Positions 24,906 through 33,881 of a DNA stretch of 64,000 nt are shown here, piece after piece. The stretch comes from Allomesorhizobium camelthorni. Its GTDB lineage: Bacteria > Pseudomonadota > Alphaproteobacteria > Rhizobiales > Rhizobiaceae. Below the pieces are notes generated by a model that worked only from the letters and a program-made list of their open reading frames with translations, was not told the origin of the DNA and did no database searches. The DNA is taken from the NCBI RefSeq assembly GCF_011045125.1, contig NZ_JAAKZF010000002.1, forward strand, positions 62,001 through 126,000, read 5' to 3'. A program made the translations under genes and the position numbers. Every line of letters begins with the position of its first letter. Positions within the stretch are counted from its first letter, which is position 1.

Positions 24906-26165
24906 CTAATGAAGCTTGGGCGTCGAGCCCTGGCCTTTTTCGTCGATGAGTATGCCGCGATGGAAACGGTCGAGCGTGAACGGAGCGTTGATCTCGTGCG
25001 GCTCGTCGCGAGCGATGGTGTGGGCAAAGCACCAGCCGGAAGCCGGCGTCGCCTTGAAGCCGCCGTAGCACCAGCCGCAGTTCAGATACATGCCGGGCAG
25101 TGGGCCGGTGGTGATGATCGGCGAGCCGTCCATCGACATGTCCATGACGCCGCCCCAGGAGCGCAGCAATCTTACCCGAGCGAAGGCCGGGAACATGGCG
25201 AGCAATTCGCTCATCACTTCCTCGACCAGAGGCAGGTTTCCGCGCTGGGCATAGCTGTTGTAGCCGTCGAGATCGCCGCCGAAGACCAGCCCGCCCTTGT
25301 CGGACTGCGAGACGTAAAGATGTCCGCCGCCCCAGGTGATGACGCCGGGCAGGATCGGCTTCAGCGATTCCGACACGAAGGCCTGCAGCAGATGGCTTTC
25401 GATCGGCAGCTTGTCGATCCCGGCTAGCTTCATGACGTGGCCGGTGCTGCCCGCCACTGCCACCGCCACCTTGGCGGCGCGGATTTCGCCGCGGCTCGTG
25501 GTTACGCCGGTGATGCGGTCGCCGTCGCGCAGGAAGCCGGTGACCTCGCAATTCTCTATGATGTCGACGCCGCGCCGGTCCGCGCCGCGCGCATAGCCCC
25601 AGGCCACGGCGTCATGGCGCGCCGTGCCGGCCTTGGGCTGCAAGAGGCCGCCGACCACCGGGAACCTTGCCGAAGCCGAAACGTCCAGGCCGGGATACAG
25701 CCTGGCGATCTGGTCGGGATTAAGCAGTTCGGCGTCGCCGCCGCCGTGCCGCATGGCGTTGCCGCGGCGCGCATAGTCGTCGAACTGCGCCGGCGTATGG
25801 GCGAGGTTGAGGATGCCGCGCTGCGAGAACATCACATTGTAGTTAAGATCGTGCGACAGGTTCTCCCAAAGCCGCATCGAGTGCTCGTAAAAGCGAATGC
25901 TCTGCGGATACAGATAGTTGGAGCGCACGATTGTTGTGTTGCGGCCGACATTGCCGGACCCCAGCCATCCCTTTTCCACGACGGCGACATTGGTGATGCC
26001 GTGTTCCTTGGCCAGATAATAGGCGGTCGAGAGGCCGTGCCCTCCGCCCCCGACGACGATCACGTCATAGGAAGGTTTCGGGTCGGGCTTGCGCCAGGCC
26101 GGCTTCCAGTCGCGGTTTCCCGTCAGCGCGTTCTTGAGCAGCGAAAAGGCCGAATATTCCGCCAT
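24906..26165 (-). CDS. soxB: Sarcosine oxidase beta subunit
   Basis: A 419-residue flavoprotein. YDVIVVGGGGHGLSTAYYLAKEHG is the FAD motif. TARHDAVAWGYAR contains the His that covalently binds FMN in this subunit. The catalytic region HLYVSQSDKGGLVFGGDLDGYNSY and the C-terminal NCGWCYGGFKATPASGWCFAH match the family. It is the first gene of the operon. Its upstream region to 26369 carries inverted repeats. Oxidises sarcosine (N-methylglycine) to glycine, giving H2O2 and a THF-bound C1 unit. Confidence 0.95.
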   Translation of the reverse strand: MAEYSAFSLLKNALTGNRDWKPAWRKPDPKPSYDVIVVGGGGHGLSTAYYLAKEHGITNVAVVEKGWLGSGNVGRNTTIVRSNYLYPQSIRFYEHSMRLWENLSHDLNYNVMFSQRGILNLAHTPAQFDDYARRGNAMRHGGGDAELLNPDQIARLYPGLDVSASARFPVVGGLLQPKAGTARHDAVAWGYARGADRRGVDIIENCEVTGFLRDGDRITGVTTSRGEIRAAKVAVAVAGSTGHVMKLAGIDKLPIESHLLQAFVSESLKPILPGVITWGGGHLYVSQSDKGGLVFGGDLDGYNSYAQRGNLPLVEEVMSELLAMFPAFARVRLLRSWGGVMDMSMDGSPIITTGPLPGMYLNCGWCYGGFKATPASGWCFAHTIARDEPHEINAPFTLDRFHRGILIDEKGQGSTPKLH

Positions 26166-26190
26166 GGATCATATCTTCCGGTTCGGGCGA

Positions 26191-26246
26191 TGGCGCACAC
26201 TAGTGGCATGGCTTGTGCGCCAAAGCCAATATTGCGCCATGGCTTT
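26191..26246. promoter_or_regulatory. Two overlapping inverted repeats upstream of soxB
   Basis: TGGCGCACA at 26191-26199 pairs perfectly with TGTGCGCCA at 26214-26222. A second pair, AAAGCCA at 26222-26228 and TGGCTTT at 26240-26246, follows directly. They lie 26-81 nt upstream of the soxB ATG (26165) and also in the space before the divergent MscS gene. They look like operator sites; the regulator is unknown. Confidence 0.5.
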
Positions 26247-26369
26247 TCATAAGGCCGACTCCTTTTCGCGCACTGCCGCCCTTCCATCGCCGCAAAGCGG
26301 CGGCTTGCCGGGCTGGTCCGCCGTCTCTATCACTGTCGGGCCCCACCGACGCGTCGTCGTTTGAGTCGC

Positions 26370-28862
26370 ATGGAGATCATGCCCGTTTTCCTTCGATCCC
26401 TTCTCGCACTGATTTTGCTGGCGCTTTCGGCGCTGGCATCTCCTGCCGTCGCGCAGGGTCCCTCACCGAACGGTTCTCCGATCGTCAGGGAGCAGCGGGC
26501 GGTCATGGACGGCCTGCGCCAGCGCGCCGACCAGCTCGAGAAGCAGATCGCCGCCAATTCCGAGGACGATGCGCGCCTGGTCGACACGCGCCTGCAACTC
26601 GAGGAGGCGGCGCGGCAACTCCTCCAGGCCAGCGTCGCTTTCGGGCCTCGACTGACCGAGATCAACAACCGCCTCGATCAACTGGGTCCCGCGCCGGCCG
26701 AAGGCCAGCCGCCCGAACCGGATCTGGTCGCCAGCGAACGCCAGGCTCTGGTGGCGGAAAAGGCGGAGATCAATGCCGCGCTCGGCGTCGCCGAAGACCA
26801 ATCGATCCGGATCAACGCGCTGATAACCCGTATCACCGAGATGCGGCGCGACCTGTTTTCGCGGCTGCTGACCCGGCGCTACGATATAGGTACGGCGCTG
26901 GCGGGCGAGGTCGCCGAGGCTGCGGAAAGCGAGACAAAGGAACTTTACCGCACCGTCTCGTCCTGGGTACGCTTCGTCGTCCAGTTCAAGCTGCGCTCGG
27001 TTCTGTTCGCCACCTTCTTCGCGCTGCTCGCGGCCGCCATCCTCCTAATCGGTGGCAGGAGACTGTTTGGCCGCCTGTTCGAAGCCGACGGCGATGTCGA
27101 GAGCCCGTCCTATCTCAGCCGGCTATCGGTGGCGTTCTGGTCGACGCTGATACCGACCGCGGCATTGGCCGTTTTCCTCACCACGACCTATCTGCTCTAT
27201 GATTATTTCGCCGTGCTGAGGGGCGACATCAGCACGATGATGACGTGGCTCTTCATCGTCATCGGGCTGGTCTTCTTCGTTCACAGGCTTGGCAGTTCGG
27301 TGCTTTCGCCGCGCCTGCCCAACTGGCGGCTTATCGCGGTCGACACACGCGCCGCCAGGCTGCTGCTGTGGCTGGTTTCGGCGACCGCCATCTTCACCGG
27401 TATCGATGTTTTCCTGAGCACGGTCTATACCGTTCTGGATTCGCCGCTGTCGCTCACCGTCGGCGAAAGCCTGATCGCCACGGTGCTCACCGGAATTCTG
27501 GTCGTGCTCATAGGGCTGGTGCGGCCTTTCACCAGCGAGGACGGCCGGCCGAAGCGCTGGCATCCGGTGCTGAGCTCCACTTTGTTCCTGCTCGGCGGCG
27601 TCACTATCGTTGCTGCCCTGCTCGGCTATATCGGCTTTGCCCGCTTCCTTTCGGCGCAGATCGTGGTCACAGGCGCGGTGCTCGCCACCATGTATATCGG
27701 CTTCCTGTCCGCCAGGGCGGTGGCCGAGGAGGGCGCTTTCGCCAACACCGCACTCGGCCGGCGTTTCGAAAGCAGGTTCAGTCTCGACGCCTCGACGCTG
27801 GACCAACTTGCGCTGGTGGTCAGCATCGCCATCAATATCCTCATCCTCGTCGTTGGCGTGCCGCTCATCCTGTTCCTGTGGGGGTTCCAGCCGGGCGACA
27901 TCCAGGCATGGGTCTACAAGGCCGCGACCGGCATCCGGATCGGCTCCTTCACCATCTCGTTTACCGGAATTTTCTCGGGCATACTGGTTTTCATACTGGG
28001 CTATTTCCTGACCCGCTGGTTCCAGGGCTGGCTCGACGGCTCGGTTATGGCGCGCGGCAAGGTGGATGCCGGCGTTCGCAATTCGATAAGGACAGTGGTC
28101 GGCTATGCCGGCCTGGCGATCGCCGCCCTGATGGGCGTCTCGGCTGCCGGCATCGACCTTTCCAACTTCGCCCTGATCGCCGGCGGCCTTTCGCTGGGCA
28201 TCGGCTTCGGCCTGCAGAACGTCGTCTCGAATTTCGTGTCGGGCCTGATCCTGCTCGCCGAGCGTCCGTTCAAGGCCGGCGACTGGATCGTGGCAGGCGC
28301 AGTTTCCGGCACGGTCAAGAAGATCAGCGTGCGCGCCACAGAAATCGAGACGTTCCAGCGCCAGACCGTCATCCTGCCGAATTCGGAACTGATCAACAGC
28401 GCAGTCGGCAACTGGACGCACCGCAACAAGCTCGGACGCATCGAGATTCCGGTGGGTGTGGCCTACGGGTCGGATGCCAAGCGGGTCCATGAGATGCTGC
28501 TCGACATTGCAAGCAACCACCCGCTTGTGCTGAAAAATCCGGAGCCCTTCGTTCTCTTTTCGGCCTTCGGGGACTCGTCGCTGAACTTCGAGATCAGGGT
28601 TTTCCTGGCTGACGTAAGCAACGGCGTCATCGTGCAGAACGATTTCCGGTTCGCGATTCTCGAAGCTTTCGCGCGCGAGAACATCGAAATCCCGTTCCCG
28701 CAGCGCGATCTCCACCTGAAACGGGAACCGCCGGCTGGGAAATGGCCGATCGACGATGACAAGCTGGAAGCCGAGCATTTCGAACTGGTCAAGGCGCTCA
28801 AGGAGAAGGCAACGCCGCCGCCGGCGTCGAGACGCAAGCGCCGCAAGCCCGATCCGGGTTAG
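26370..28862 (+). CDS. Large mechanosensitive ion channel, DUF3772 plus MscS domain
   Basis: An 830-residue membrane protein. A signal-like hydrophobic segment is at residues 4-27, then a periplasmic DUF3772-type coiled region (about 40-190, many Glu/Arg/Ala heptads), then about ten transmembrane helices. The MscS core starts near residue 590: LSNFALIAGGLSLGIGFGLQNVVSNFVSGLILLAERPFKAGDW is the pore-lining TM3 and the start of the beta domain. RATEIETFQRQTVILPNSELI and the basic C-terminus complete it. It gates on membrane tension in hypo-osmotic shock. ATG 26370 preferred over upstream TTG; ATG 26379 also possible. Its TAG stop is formed at the junction with a MITE-like element. Confidence 0.92.
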   Translation: MEIMPVFLRSLLALILLALSALASPAVAQGPSPNGSPIVREQRAVMDGLRQRADQLEKQIAANSEDDARLVDTRLQLEEAARQLLQASVAFGPRLTEINNRLDQLGPAPAEGQPPEPDLVASERQALVAEKAEINAALGVAEDQSIRINALITRITEMRRDLFSRLLTRRYDIGTALAGEVAEAAESETKELYRTVSSWVRFVVQFKLRSVLFATFFALLAAAILLIGGRRLFGRLFEADGDVESPSYLSRLSVAFWSTLIPTAALAVFLTTTYLLYDYFAVLRGDISTMMTWLFIVIGLVFFVHRLGSSVLSPRLPNWRLIAVDTRAARLLLWLVSATAIFTGIDVFLSTVYTVLDSPLSLTVGESLIATVLTGILVVLIGLVRPFTSEDGRPKRWHPVLSSTLFLLGGVTIVAALLGYIGFARFLSAQIVVTGAVLATMYIGFLSARAVAEEGAFANTALGRRFESRFSLDASTLDQLALVVSIAINILILVVGVPLILFLWGFQPGDIQAWVYKAATGIRIGSFTISFTGIFSGILVFILGYFLTRWFQGWLDGSVMARGKVDAGVRNSIRTVVGYAGLAIAALMGVSAAGIDLSNFALIAGGLSLGIGFGLQNVVSNFVSGLILLAERPFKAGDWIVAGAVSGTVKKISVRATEIETFQRQTVILPNSELINSAVGNWTHRNKLGRIEIPVGVAYGSDAKRVHEMLLDIASNHPLVLKNPEPFVLFSAFGDSSLNFEIRVFLADVSNGVIVQNDFRFAILEAFARENIEIPFPQRDLHLKREPPAGKWPIDDDKLEAEHFELVKALKEKATPPPASRRKRRKPDPG

Positions 28863-28988
28863 AGTCTGTTTGGAAACTCTACTCTGGCGGTCATCTGCCG
28901 GCGTTTTCTGCGCTTCCGGTGCTCATGGACCCGAATGTCTCGAAAACACCGTCATATGACTCACCATAGCGAGTTTCGAAACAGACTC
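28862..28988. mobile_element. MITE-like element with 18-bp terminal inverted repeats and TTA target duplication
   Basis: The ends, 28862-28879 and 28971-28988, are 18-bp inverted repeats matching at 17 of 18 positions (outer part GAGTCTGTTT / AAACAGACTC). The trinucleotide TTA flanks both sides directly (28859-28861 and 28989-28991), as expected for a 3-bp target duplication. The 127-bp element encodes nothing. The GAGTCTGTTT end and TNA-type duplication resemble IS5-family (IS427/IS1031-group) elements; that affiliation is from memory. The left end supplies the final G of the MscS stop codon. Confidence 0.7.
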
Positions 28989-29121
28989 TTAGGTCCGCCA
29001 GCAATCATGGCATGAATGAGGCATTCAGTTGCGGTTCAGCTTCGAACTCCTATAAGGTCGCGGCAAGAGCGGGAATGCCTTGCTCAACGCAACCAGAGGC
29101 GGTGGCAACACCGATAATGAA

Positions 29122-29385
29122 ATGATGAAGTCTGTGATCGCCGCTGCCGCCCTTCTTTTCTTGGGCACTACGGCCTTCGGCGCCAGCGCGGTCAATCTGG
29201 ACTCCGAGCCGCGCACGCTGATCGTCACCGAGGGCGGCAACAAGACCGAGCTTGCGCTCGGCGGCGGCGAAACGGTCGAATTCTGCACGGGCGGCTGCTT
29301 TGTCACCATGCCCAATGGCGACCGCCAGGCGCTGACCGGCTCCGAGACGATCGAGATTTCGGGCGGCGTTGCCCGCATCAAGTAA
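29122..29385 (+). CDS. Small secreted protein, unknown function
   Basis: An 87-residue protein with a Sec signal peptide (MMKSVIAAAALLFLGTTAFGASA) and a mature part of about 65 residues. The mature region reads as a short beta protein with TLIVTEGGNKTELALGGGE, two cysteines (FCTGGC) and a C-terminal ISGGVARIK. It is monocistronic with a rho-independent terminator at 29408-29432. ATG 29122 and 29125 are adjacent and cannot be told apart. I do not recognise a named family; similar small proteins occur widely in Mesorhizobium. Confidence 0.72.
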   Translation: MMKSVIAAAALLFLGTTAFGASAVNLDSEPRTLIVTEGGNKTELALGGGETVEFCTGGCFVTMPNGDRQALTGSETIEISGGVARIK

Positions 29386-29407
29386 CGTTCGCCGGTATTG
29401 AATTTCG

Positions 29408-29432
29408 AGGCCGGACAGTTGTCCGGCCTTTT
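29408..29432 (+). terminator. Rho-independent terminator
   Basis: GGCCGGAC and GTCCGGCC arms with a 4-nt loop are followed by CTTTTA. It is 23 nt after the stop of the small secreted protein. Confidence 0.8.
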
Positions 29433-29589
29433 ATCGTTTCCGATAACCCGACCTTAAGCACGACGCCGGAAAAACCGGCCAGTGCAATGGTTTAGCGCCG
29501 CCCGTTTAATCTTCCATAGCCCTGTTGCCGATATACCGCACGAAGACGCCGGCAAACGGCGCGGCGGGAAACAAACAGGGCTTTCAGAC

Positions 29590-31026
29590 ATGGATGCGCG
29601 GTCGGACAAGAATGCGGCGCCGCTTGCGGTCGACCTGGACGGGACGCTGATTGCCGGCGATCTGCTCTGGGAAGGGCTGTTCCTGCTCATCAGGAAGAAT
29701 CCGTTGTTTCTCTTCCTCGTGCCATTCTGGGCGGCGCGGGGGCCGGCGGCGCTGAAACAGGCGATCGCCGCCCGCGTCGACATCGACCCGGCGTCTCTGC
29801 CCTATCGCGACACCGTGCTTTCGAGGCTTCGCGAAGAGCGCGCCGCCGGCCGCAAGATCATCCTGGCAACCGGCACGCCGCGCAAATTCGCCGACGCGAT
29901 CGCCGCGCATCTCGGCCTCTTTGACGCCGTGATGGCGACCGACGGCCTGCACAATCTGACTGCGGGTCGCAAGCGCGCTGCCCTGGTCGAGGCCTATGGC
30001 GACGGCGGCTTCGACTATGCCGGCAACAGCCGCCACGATCTGAAGGTCTTCGACGCCGCCCGCGCAGCGATCGTGGTGGCGCCCGACCGCCATGCCGCGC
30101 GCTGGCAGGCAGCGCATGGGTCAGAAAGGATCGAGGTCCAGAGGCCGAGCTTCAAAACCGTCCTAAAAATGCTTCGGGTCCATCAGTGGCTGAAGAATTC
30201 GCTGATCGCGGTGCCGATGGTGCTGTCGCACGAATACCTCAATGTGCCCATGGTATTTGCCTGCGCGCTGGCCTTCGTGTCGTTCAGCACCGCCGCGTCG
30301 GCGATCTACATCGTCAACGACTTTTTCGACCTGACGCTCGACCGCAAGCATCCGACCAAGCGCAACCGGCCCTTTGCCAGCGGCGTACTGTCGATGCCGT
30401 TCGGAATGGCGTCGGTAGCCGTGCTTCTGGGCATAAGCTTCGCCACCGCGGCCTTCCTGCCGCCGCTGTTCATAGCGGTGCTCGCCACCTATCTCGTCGC
30501 GACCACCGCCTACTCGCTGTCGGTCAAGCGCATGCTGCTGCTCGACGTGCTGATGCTGGCATTCCTCTACACGATGCGGCTCCTTGCCGGGGCGGCGGCG
30601 ACCGGCGTCGATGTCTCGTTCTGGCTGCTCGCCTTCTCCACCTTCTTCTTCCTGTCGCTGGCGCTGGTGAAGCGCTTCGTCGAGCTTCGTGCTTCGGATC
30701 TGGTGCAGGGCGAGCGCATCGCCGGGCGTGGCTACCGCGCAGAGGACCAGGATGTCATCGCCCAGGCCGGCATGGCTTCGGCATTTTCTTCGGCGCTGGT
30801 GCTCGCGCTCTACATCGACAGCGCTGCCGTGCGCGAACTCTACCCGCATCCATGGATGGTGTGGCCGCTGGCGCCGATCGTGCTCTATCTCACAATGCGC
30901 GTCTGGATTCTGGCGCGGCGCGACGAGATGCATGACGACCCTGTCGTCTTCATCATCCGCGACTGGCGCAGCCAGTTGGTGGCGCTCGCCGGCGGCGCGA
31001 TGCTCCTGATCGCGGGCTGGGCATGA
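29590..31026 (+). CDS. HAD phosphatase-UbiA prenyltransferase fusion (decaprenyl-phosphate phosphoribosyltransferase type)
   Basis: A 478-residue fusion. Residues 1-190 are a HAD-type phosphatase domain (AVDLDGTLIAGDLLW gives DxDGT; ILATGTPRKF is motif II). Residues about 200-478 are a UbiA prenyltransferase with about eight helices and the motif NDFFDLTLDRKHPTKRNRP near residue 240, which is the form found in DPPR synthases (5-phosphoribosyl diphosphate plus decaprenyl phosphate). The HAD half could be the 5-phosphatase that follows. ATG 29590 chosen because HAD homology starts there. ATGA overlap with the DprE1-like gene supports the pathway. Substrate chain length is inferred. Confidence 0.85.
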   Translation: MDARSDKNAAPLAVDLDGTLIAGDLLWEGLFLLIRKNPLFLFLVPFWAARGPAALKQAIAARVDIDPASLPYRDTVLSRLREERAAGRKIILATGTPRKFADAIAAHLGLFDAVMATDGLHNLTAGRKRAALVEAYGDGGFDYAGNSRHDLKVFDAARAAIVVAPDRHAARWQAAHGSERIEVQRPSFKTVLKMLRVHQWLKNSLIAVPMVLSHEYLNVPMVFACALAFVSFSTAASAIYIVNDFFDLTLDRKHPTKRNRPFASGVLSMPFGMASVAVLLGISFATAAFLPPLFIAVLATYLVATTAYSLSVKRMLLLDVLMLAFLYTMRLLAGAAATGVDVSFWLLAFSTFFFLSLALVKRFVELRASDLVQGERIAGRGYRAEDQDVIAQAGMASAFSSALVLALYIDSAAVRELYPHPWMVWPLAPIVLYLTMRVWILARRDEMHDDPVVFIIRDWRSQLVALAGGAMLLIAGWA

Positions 31027-32429
31027 GCGGCGGCGCCTACCAGAGCTTCGGCCGGGCGACCCCGCCGGCGCGGCGCGCCATTTCGGCGGCGGAGGCCATC
31101 GCGCTCCTGAAAAGCGGAGGCGCGGGCGAGGGCGCGATCCTGCCCTACGGCAATGGCCGCTCCTATGGCGATTCCTGCCAGAACGGCGGCGGCAGCGTTG
31201 CCGACATGCGCCCGCTGAACCGGATTCTGGGCTTCGACGCGGAGACGGGCGTGATCGAGGCGGAAGCCGGGACGCTGCTCAGCGACATCATCGCGTACGC
31301 CGCGCCGCACGGCTATTTTCCCGCAGTCGTGCCCGGCACGCAGTTCGTGACGCTGGGCGGGGCCATCGCCAATGACGTGCATGGCAAGAACCATCACCGC
31401 CGCGGCAGTTTCGGATGCCATGTCGTCTCGTTCACGCTGTTGCGTTCGGACGGCAGGACCTATGAATGTTCGGCATCGGCCAATTCGCGCCTGTTCGCCG
31501 CCACGATCGGCGGGATGGGCCTCACCGGCATCATCCTTTCGGCAAGGCTCCGGCTGATGCCGGTTCCGTCGCTTGACGTGATGGAGGAGATAAAACCCTT
31601 CGCTGGCCTCGCCGAATATTTCGACCTCGCCGAGGCGGCCGACCGCGACAATGAATACGCCGTGGCCTGGATCGACCAGCTAGCGGGGGGAGCCGGAGCG
31701 GGCAGGGGGCTGATCATCACCGGCAACCACGCCCGATATGGCGCGCGCGCCGCGAAGACGGCGCAGGCGAAGCTTTCGGTGCCGTTCCAGCCGCCCTTCA
31801 CCGTGCTCAACCGCCCCTTCCTATCGGCGTTCAACGCCGCCTATCGCTGGCGAAAGGGCAGCGCTAGCGGTGCCCGGCAGACGGGCTACCAGGGCTTCTT
31901 CTTCCCGCTCGACGGCGTCTCGAACTGGAACAGGCTCTACGGTCCGCGCGGACTGTTCCAGCATCAGAGCGTCGTGCCTGATGAGGCTGCGCGGACAGCG
32001 ATCCCTGAACTGTTGGCTGCGGCCCGCGCCGCGGGACAAGGCTCGTTCCTTACCGTGCTGAAGCGCTTTGGCACGGCCCACTCACCAGGCCTGCTCTCGT
32101 TCGCGCGTCCGGGCTACACTTTAACGCTCGATTTTCCCAATCGCGGCACCGCGACGCTCGCTCTTTTGAAAGAGCTCGACGCCATCGCGATCGGCGCCGG
32201 CGGCGCGGTCAATCCTTACAAGGATGCGCGTATGGGCGCGGAAGTATTCGCCGCATCGTTTCCGGATTGGCGCGAACTCGAGGCGGTTCGCGATCCGGCG
32301 TTCATGTCCGATTTATGGGCACGGACGGCACGGGTTTTGCTGGACAGGGGTGAGGTGCGGCCGAGTGACCCGTTTTGGATCATCCTCCAGTCAGGCGCTG
32401 TTCCAGAAATCATCAAAGGCGAGGGTTGA
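31023..32429 (+). CDS. FAD-binding oxidoreductase, DprE1-like (decaprenylphosphoryl-ribose 2-oxidase)
   Basis: A 468-residue VAO/PCMH flavoenzyme. GNGRSYGDSC is the FAD loop, VPGTQFVTLGGAIANDVHGKNHHRRGSFG (about residues 105-125) contains the HGKNHH signature characteristic of DprE1, and YKDARMGAEVF aligns with the YTAKDSRTTAETF region. The segment GYTLTLDF aligns with the mycobacterial region carrying Cys387, the benzothiazinone target, with Thr in its place. Predicted reaction: oxidation of a polyprenyl-phospho-ribose at C2 as the first half of epimerisation to arabinose. Coupled to HAD-UbiA by ATGA. Confidence 0.85.
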   Translation: MSGGAYQSFGRATPPARRAISAAEAIALLKSGGAGEGAILPYGNGRSYGDSCQNGGGSVADMRPLNRILGFDAETGVIEAEAGTLLSDIIAYAAPHGYFPAVVPGTQFVTLGGAIANDVHGKNHHRRGSFGCHVVSFTLLRSDGRTYECSASANSRLFAATIGGMGLTGIILSARLRLMPVPSLDVMEEIKPFAGLAEYFDLAEAADRDNEYAVAWIDQLAGGAGAGRGLIITGNHARYGARAAKTAQAKLSVPFQPPFTVLNRPFLSAFNAAYRWRKGSASGARQTGYQGFFFPLDGVSNWNRLYGPRGLFQHQSVVPDEAARTAIPELLAAARAAGQGSFLTVLKRFGTAHSPGLLSFARPGYTLTLDFPNRGTATLALLKELDAIAIGAGGAVNPYKDARMGAEVFAASFPDWRELEAVRDPAFMSDLWARTARVLLDRGEVRPSDPFWIILQSGAVPEIIKGEG

Positions 32430-32436
32430 TGAAGAC

Positions 32437-32868
32437 ATGAAATACATCGCGTTCATACTTTTCACGGTCATGACCAATGCCGCAGCGCAGCTGATGCTGA
32501 AGCACGGCATGATGACGCTCGGCCCGATTTCGTTCGCCGGGGTCAACCCGGTGATCAAACTCCTGCAGGTCGTCTTCAGCCCCTGGGTGTTCCTGGGCCT
32601 GTCGACCTTCGTCATCTCGATGGCGTCTCATCTATATGTGCTGTCGAAGGTCGAGCTATCCTTCGCCTATCCGTTCCTCAGCTTGGCCTATGTGGCGGTC
32701 GCGGTCTTCGCCTATTTCGTCTTCCGCGAAGACCTCAATGCCTGGCGCATTGCCGGCATCGGCTTCATCTGCGTCGGCACCGTGCTGATCGCCCAAAGCG
32801 GGCGCGGCCATGACGAACTGGCCGCTGCCCCTTCAACCCCCCTTCAAACCAGTGAGCTTGCGCAATGA
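32437..32868 (+). CDS. EamA/SMR-like small transporter (ArnE-like)
   Basis: A 143-residue membrane protein with four helices (residues 3-24, 36-60, 67-90, 96-118). LSFAYPFLSLAYVAVAVFAYFVFRE and the closing GFICVGTVLIAQSG match small multidrug-resistance/EamA half-units such as ArnE/ArnF, which flip undecaprenyl-phospho-aminoarabinose. In this operon a flippase for the polyprenyl-phospho-sugar is the natural guess. ATG 32437 lies 8 nt after the DprE1-like stop; ATGA overlap with the next gene. Confidence 0.8.
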   Translation: MKYIAFILFTVMTNAAAQLMLKHGMMTLGPISFAGVNPVIKLLQVVFSPWVFLGLSTFVISMASHLYVLSKVELSFAYPFLSLAYVAVAVFAYFVFREDLNAWRIAGIGFICVGTVLIAQSGRGHDELAAAPSTPLQTSELAQ

Positions 32869-33872
32869 GACACATCATTTTTGGAGGCGACGGCTTCGTT
32901 GGCCGTCATCTGGCGCCGAAACTCCTGGCGGACGGCCAGGAGGTCATCGTCGCTGACATCGTCAAGAGCGATCTGGCGCATTACCGTCATGCCCGCTTCG
33001 CCACCTGCGACGTGACCGATCCGGATTCCGTGGCCAATGTAGGCATCCGTGCCGACGATATGGTCTATAACCTTTCGGCCAAGATGCTGTCGCCGATCCA
33101 AGTGCGCGCCAAGCGCCACGACTTCTTCTTCCCGGTGAATTATCACGGCACGGAAAACATCATCCGGGCCATGGCGAAAGCCGGCGCGCCGCGCCTCGTC
33201 CACTTCACAACCGACATGATCTACGGCCACACGGTCACCTATCCGATGACCGAGGATCATCCGGTCGCGCCGTTGGGTGAATACGGCCTGTCGAAGCTGA
33301 AGACCGAGGAACTCGCCGCCGAGTGGCGCGAGAAGGGCATGAACATATCGCTGTTCCGCCCGCGCCTGATCATCGGCCCCGGCCGCCTCGGCATACTGGA
33401 AAAGCTGTTCAAGCTGATCGACTGGAACCTGCCGGTGCCGATGATCGGCTCGGGCAAAAATCCGTACCAGTTCATCTCGGTCTTCGACTGCGCCGAGGCC
33501 GCAAGGCTGGCCTGGAAGGCCGGCGTTCCGAACGAGGCCTACAATCTCGGCTCGCTCAACCCGCCGCCGGTGAAAAAACTGCTCGGCGATCTGGTCAAGC
33601 ATGCCGGCTCCAAGTCGCTCCTCATTCCGACGCCGGGCTGGGCGGTCAAGCGCACGCTCGACCTGCTCGACCTGATGAACATGCCGCTCATGGATCCGGA
33701 GCAGTACCTGATCGCCGACGAGGAGTGCGTGCTCGACGTGTCGAAGGGCAAGCGCGATCTCGGCTGGGCGCCGCAATACCGTGACGAGGACATGCTGATC
33801 GCCGCCTACAAGGAATACCGCGCCAAGAAAGACGGCCATGAAGTGGTCGCATCCCAAGTTCCGGCCGAATAG
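32865..33872 (+). CDS. NAD-dependent epimerase/dehydratase (extended SDR)
   Basis: A 335-residue extended SDR. FGGDGFVGRHLA is the NAD-binding glycine motif, D at the end of strand 2 (VADIVKSD), and YGLSK gives the catalytic YxxxK (about residues 143-147). FRPRLIIGPGRLG and NLGSLNPP are later family motifs. Classical DprE2 is a short SDR, so this could replace it or act on another sugar. It is in one operon with DprE1-like and UbiA genes. Substrate not determined. Confidence 0.86.
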   Translation: MRHIIFGGDGFVGRHLAPKLLADGQEVIVADIVKSDLAHYRHARFATCDVTDPDSVANVGIRADDMVYNLSAKMLSPIQVRAKRHDFFFPVNYHGTENIIRAMAKAGAPRLVHFTTDMIYGHTVTYPMTEDHPVAPLGEYGLSKLKTEELAAEWREKGMNISLFRPRLIIGPGRLGILEKLFKLIDWNLPVPMIGSGKNPYQFISVFDCAEAARLAWKAGVPNEAYNLGSLNPPPVKKLLGDLVKHAGSKSLLIPTPGWAVKRTLDLLDLMNMPLMDPEQYLIADEECVLDVSKGKRDLGWAPQYRDEDMLIAAYKEYRAKKDGHEVVASQVPAE

Positions 33873-33881
33873 GAGAGCCTG

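Noticed and set aside
26191-26222. Sigma-54 promoter in front of soxB (TGGCATGGC, TTGTGC)
   Set aside because: Spacing between GG and GC elements is wrong; better read as an inverted repeat.
27123-28778. 551-residue ORF on minus strand in the MscS gene
   Set aside because: His/Glu/Arg-rich shadow without any motif; the MscS protein is clear on the plus strand.
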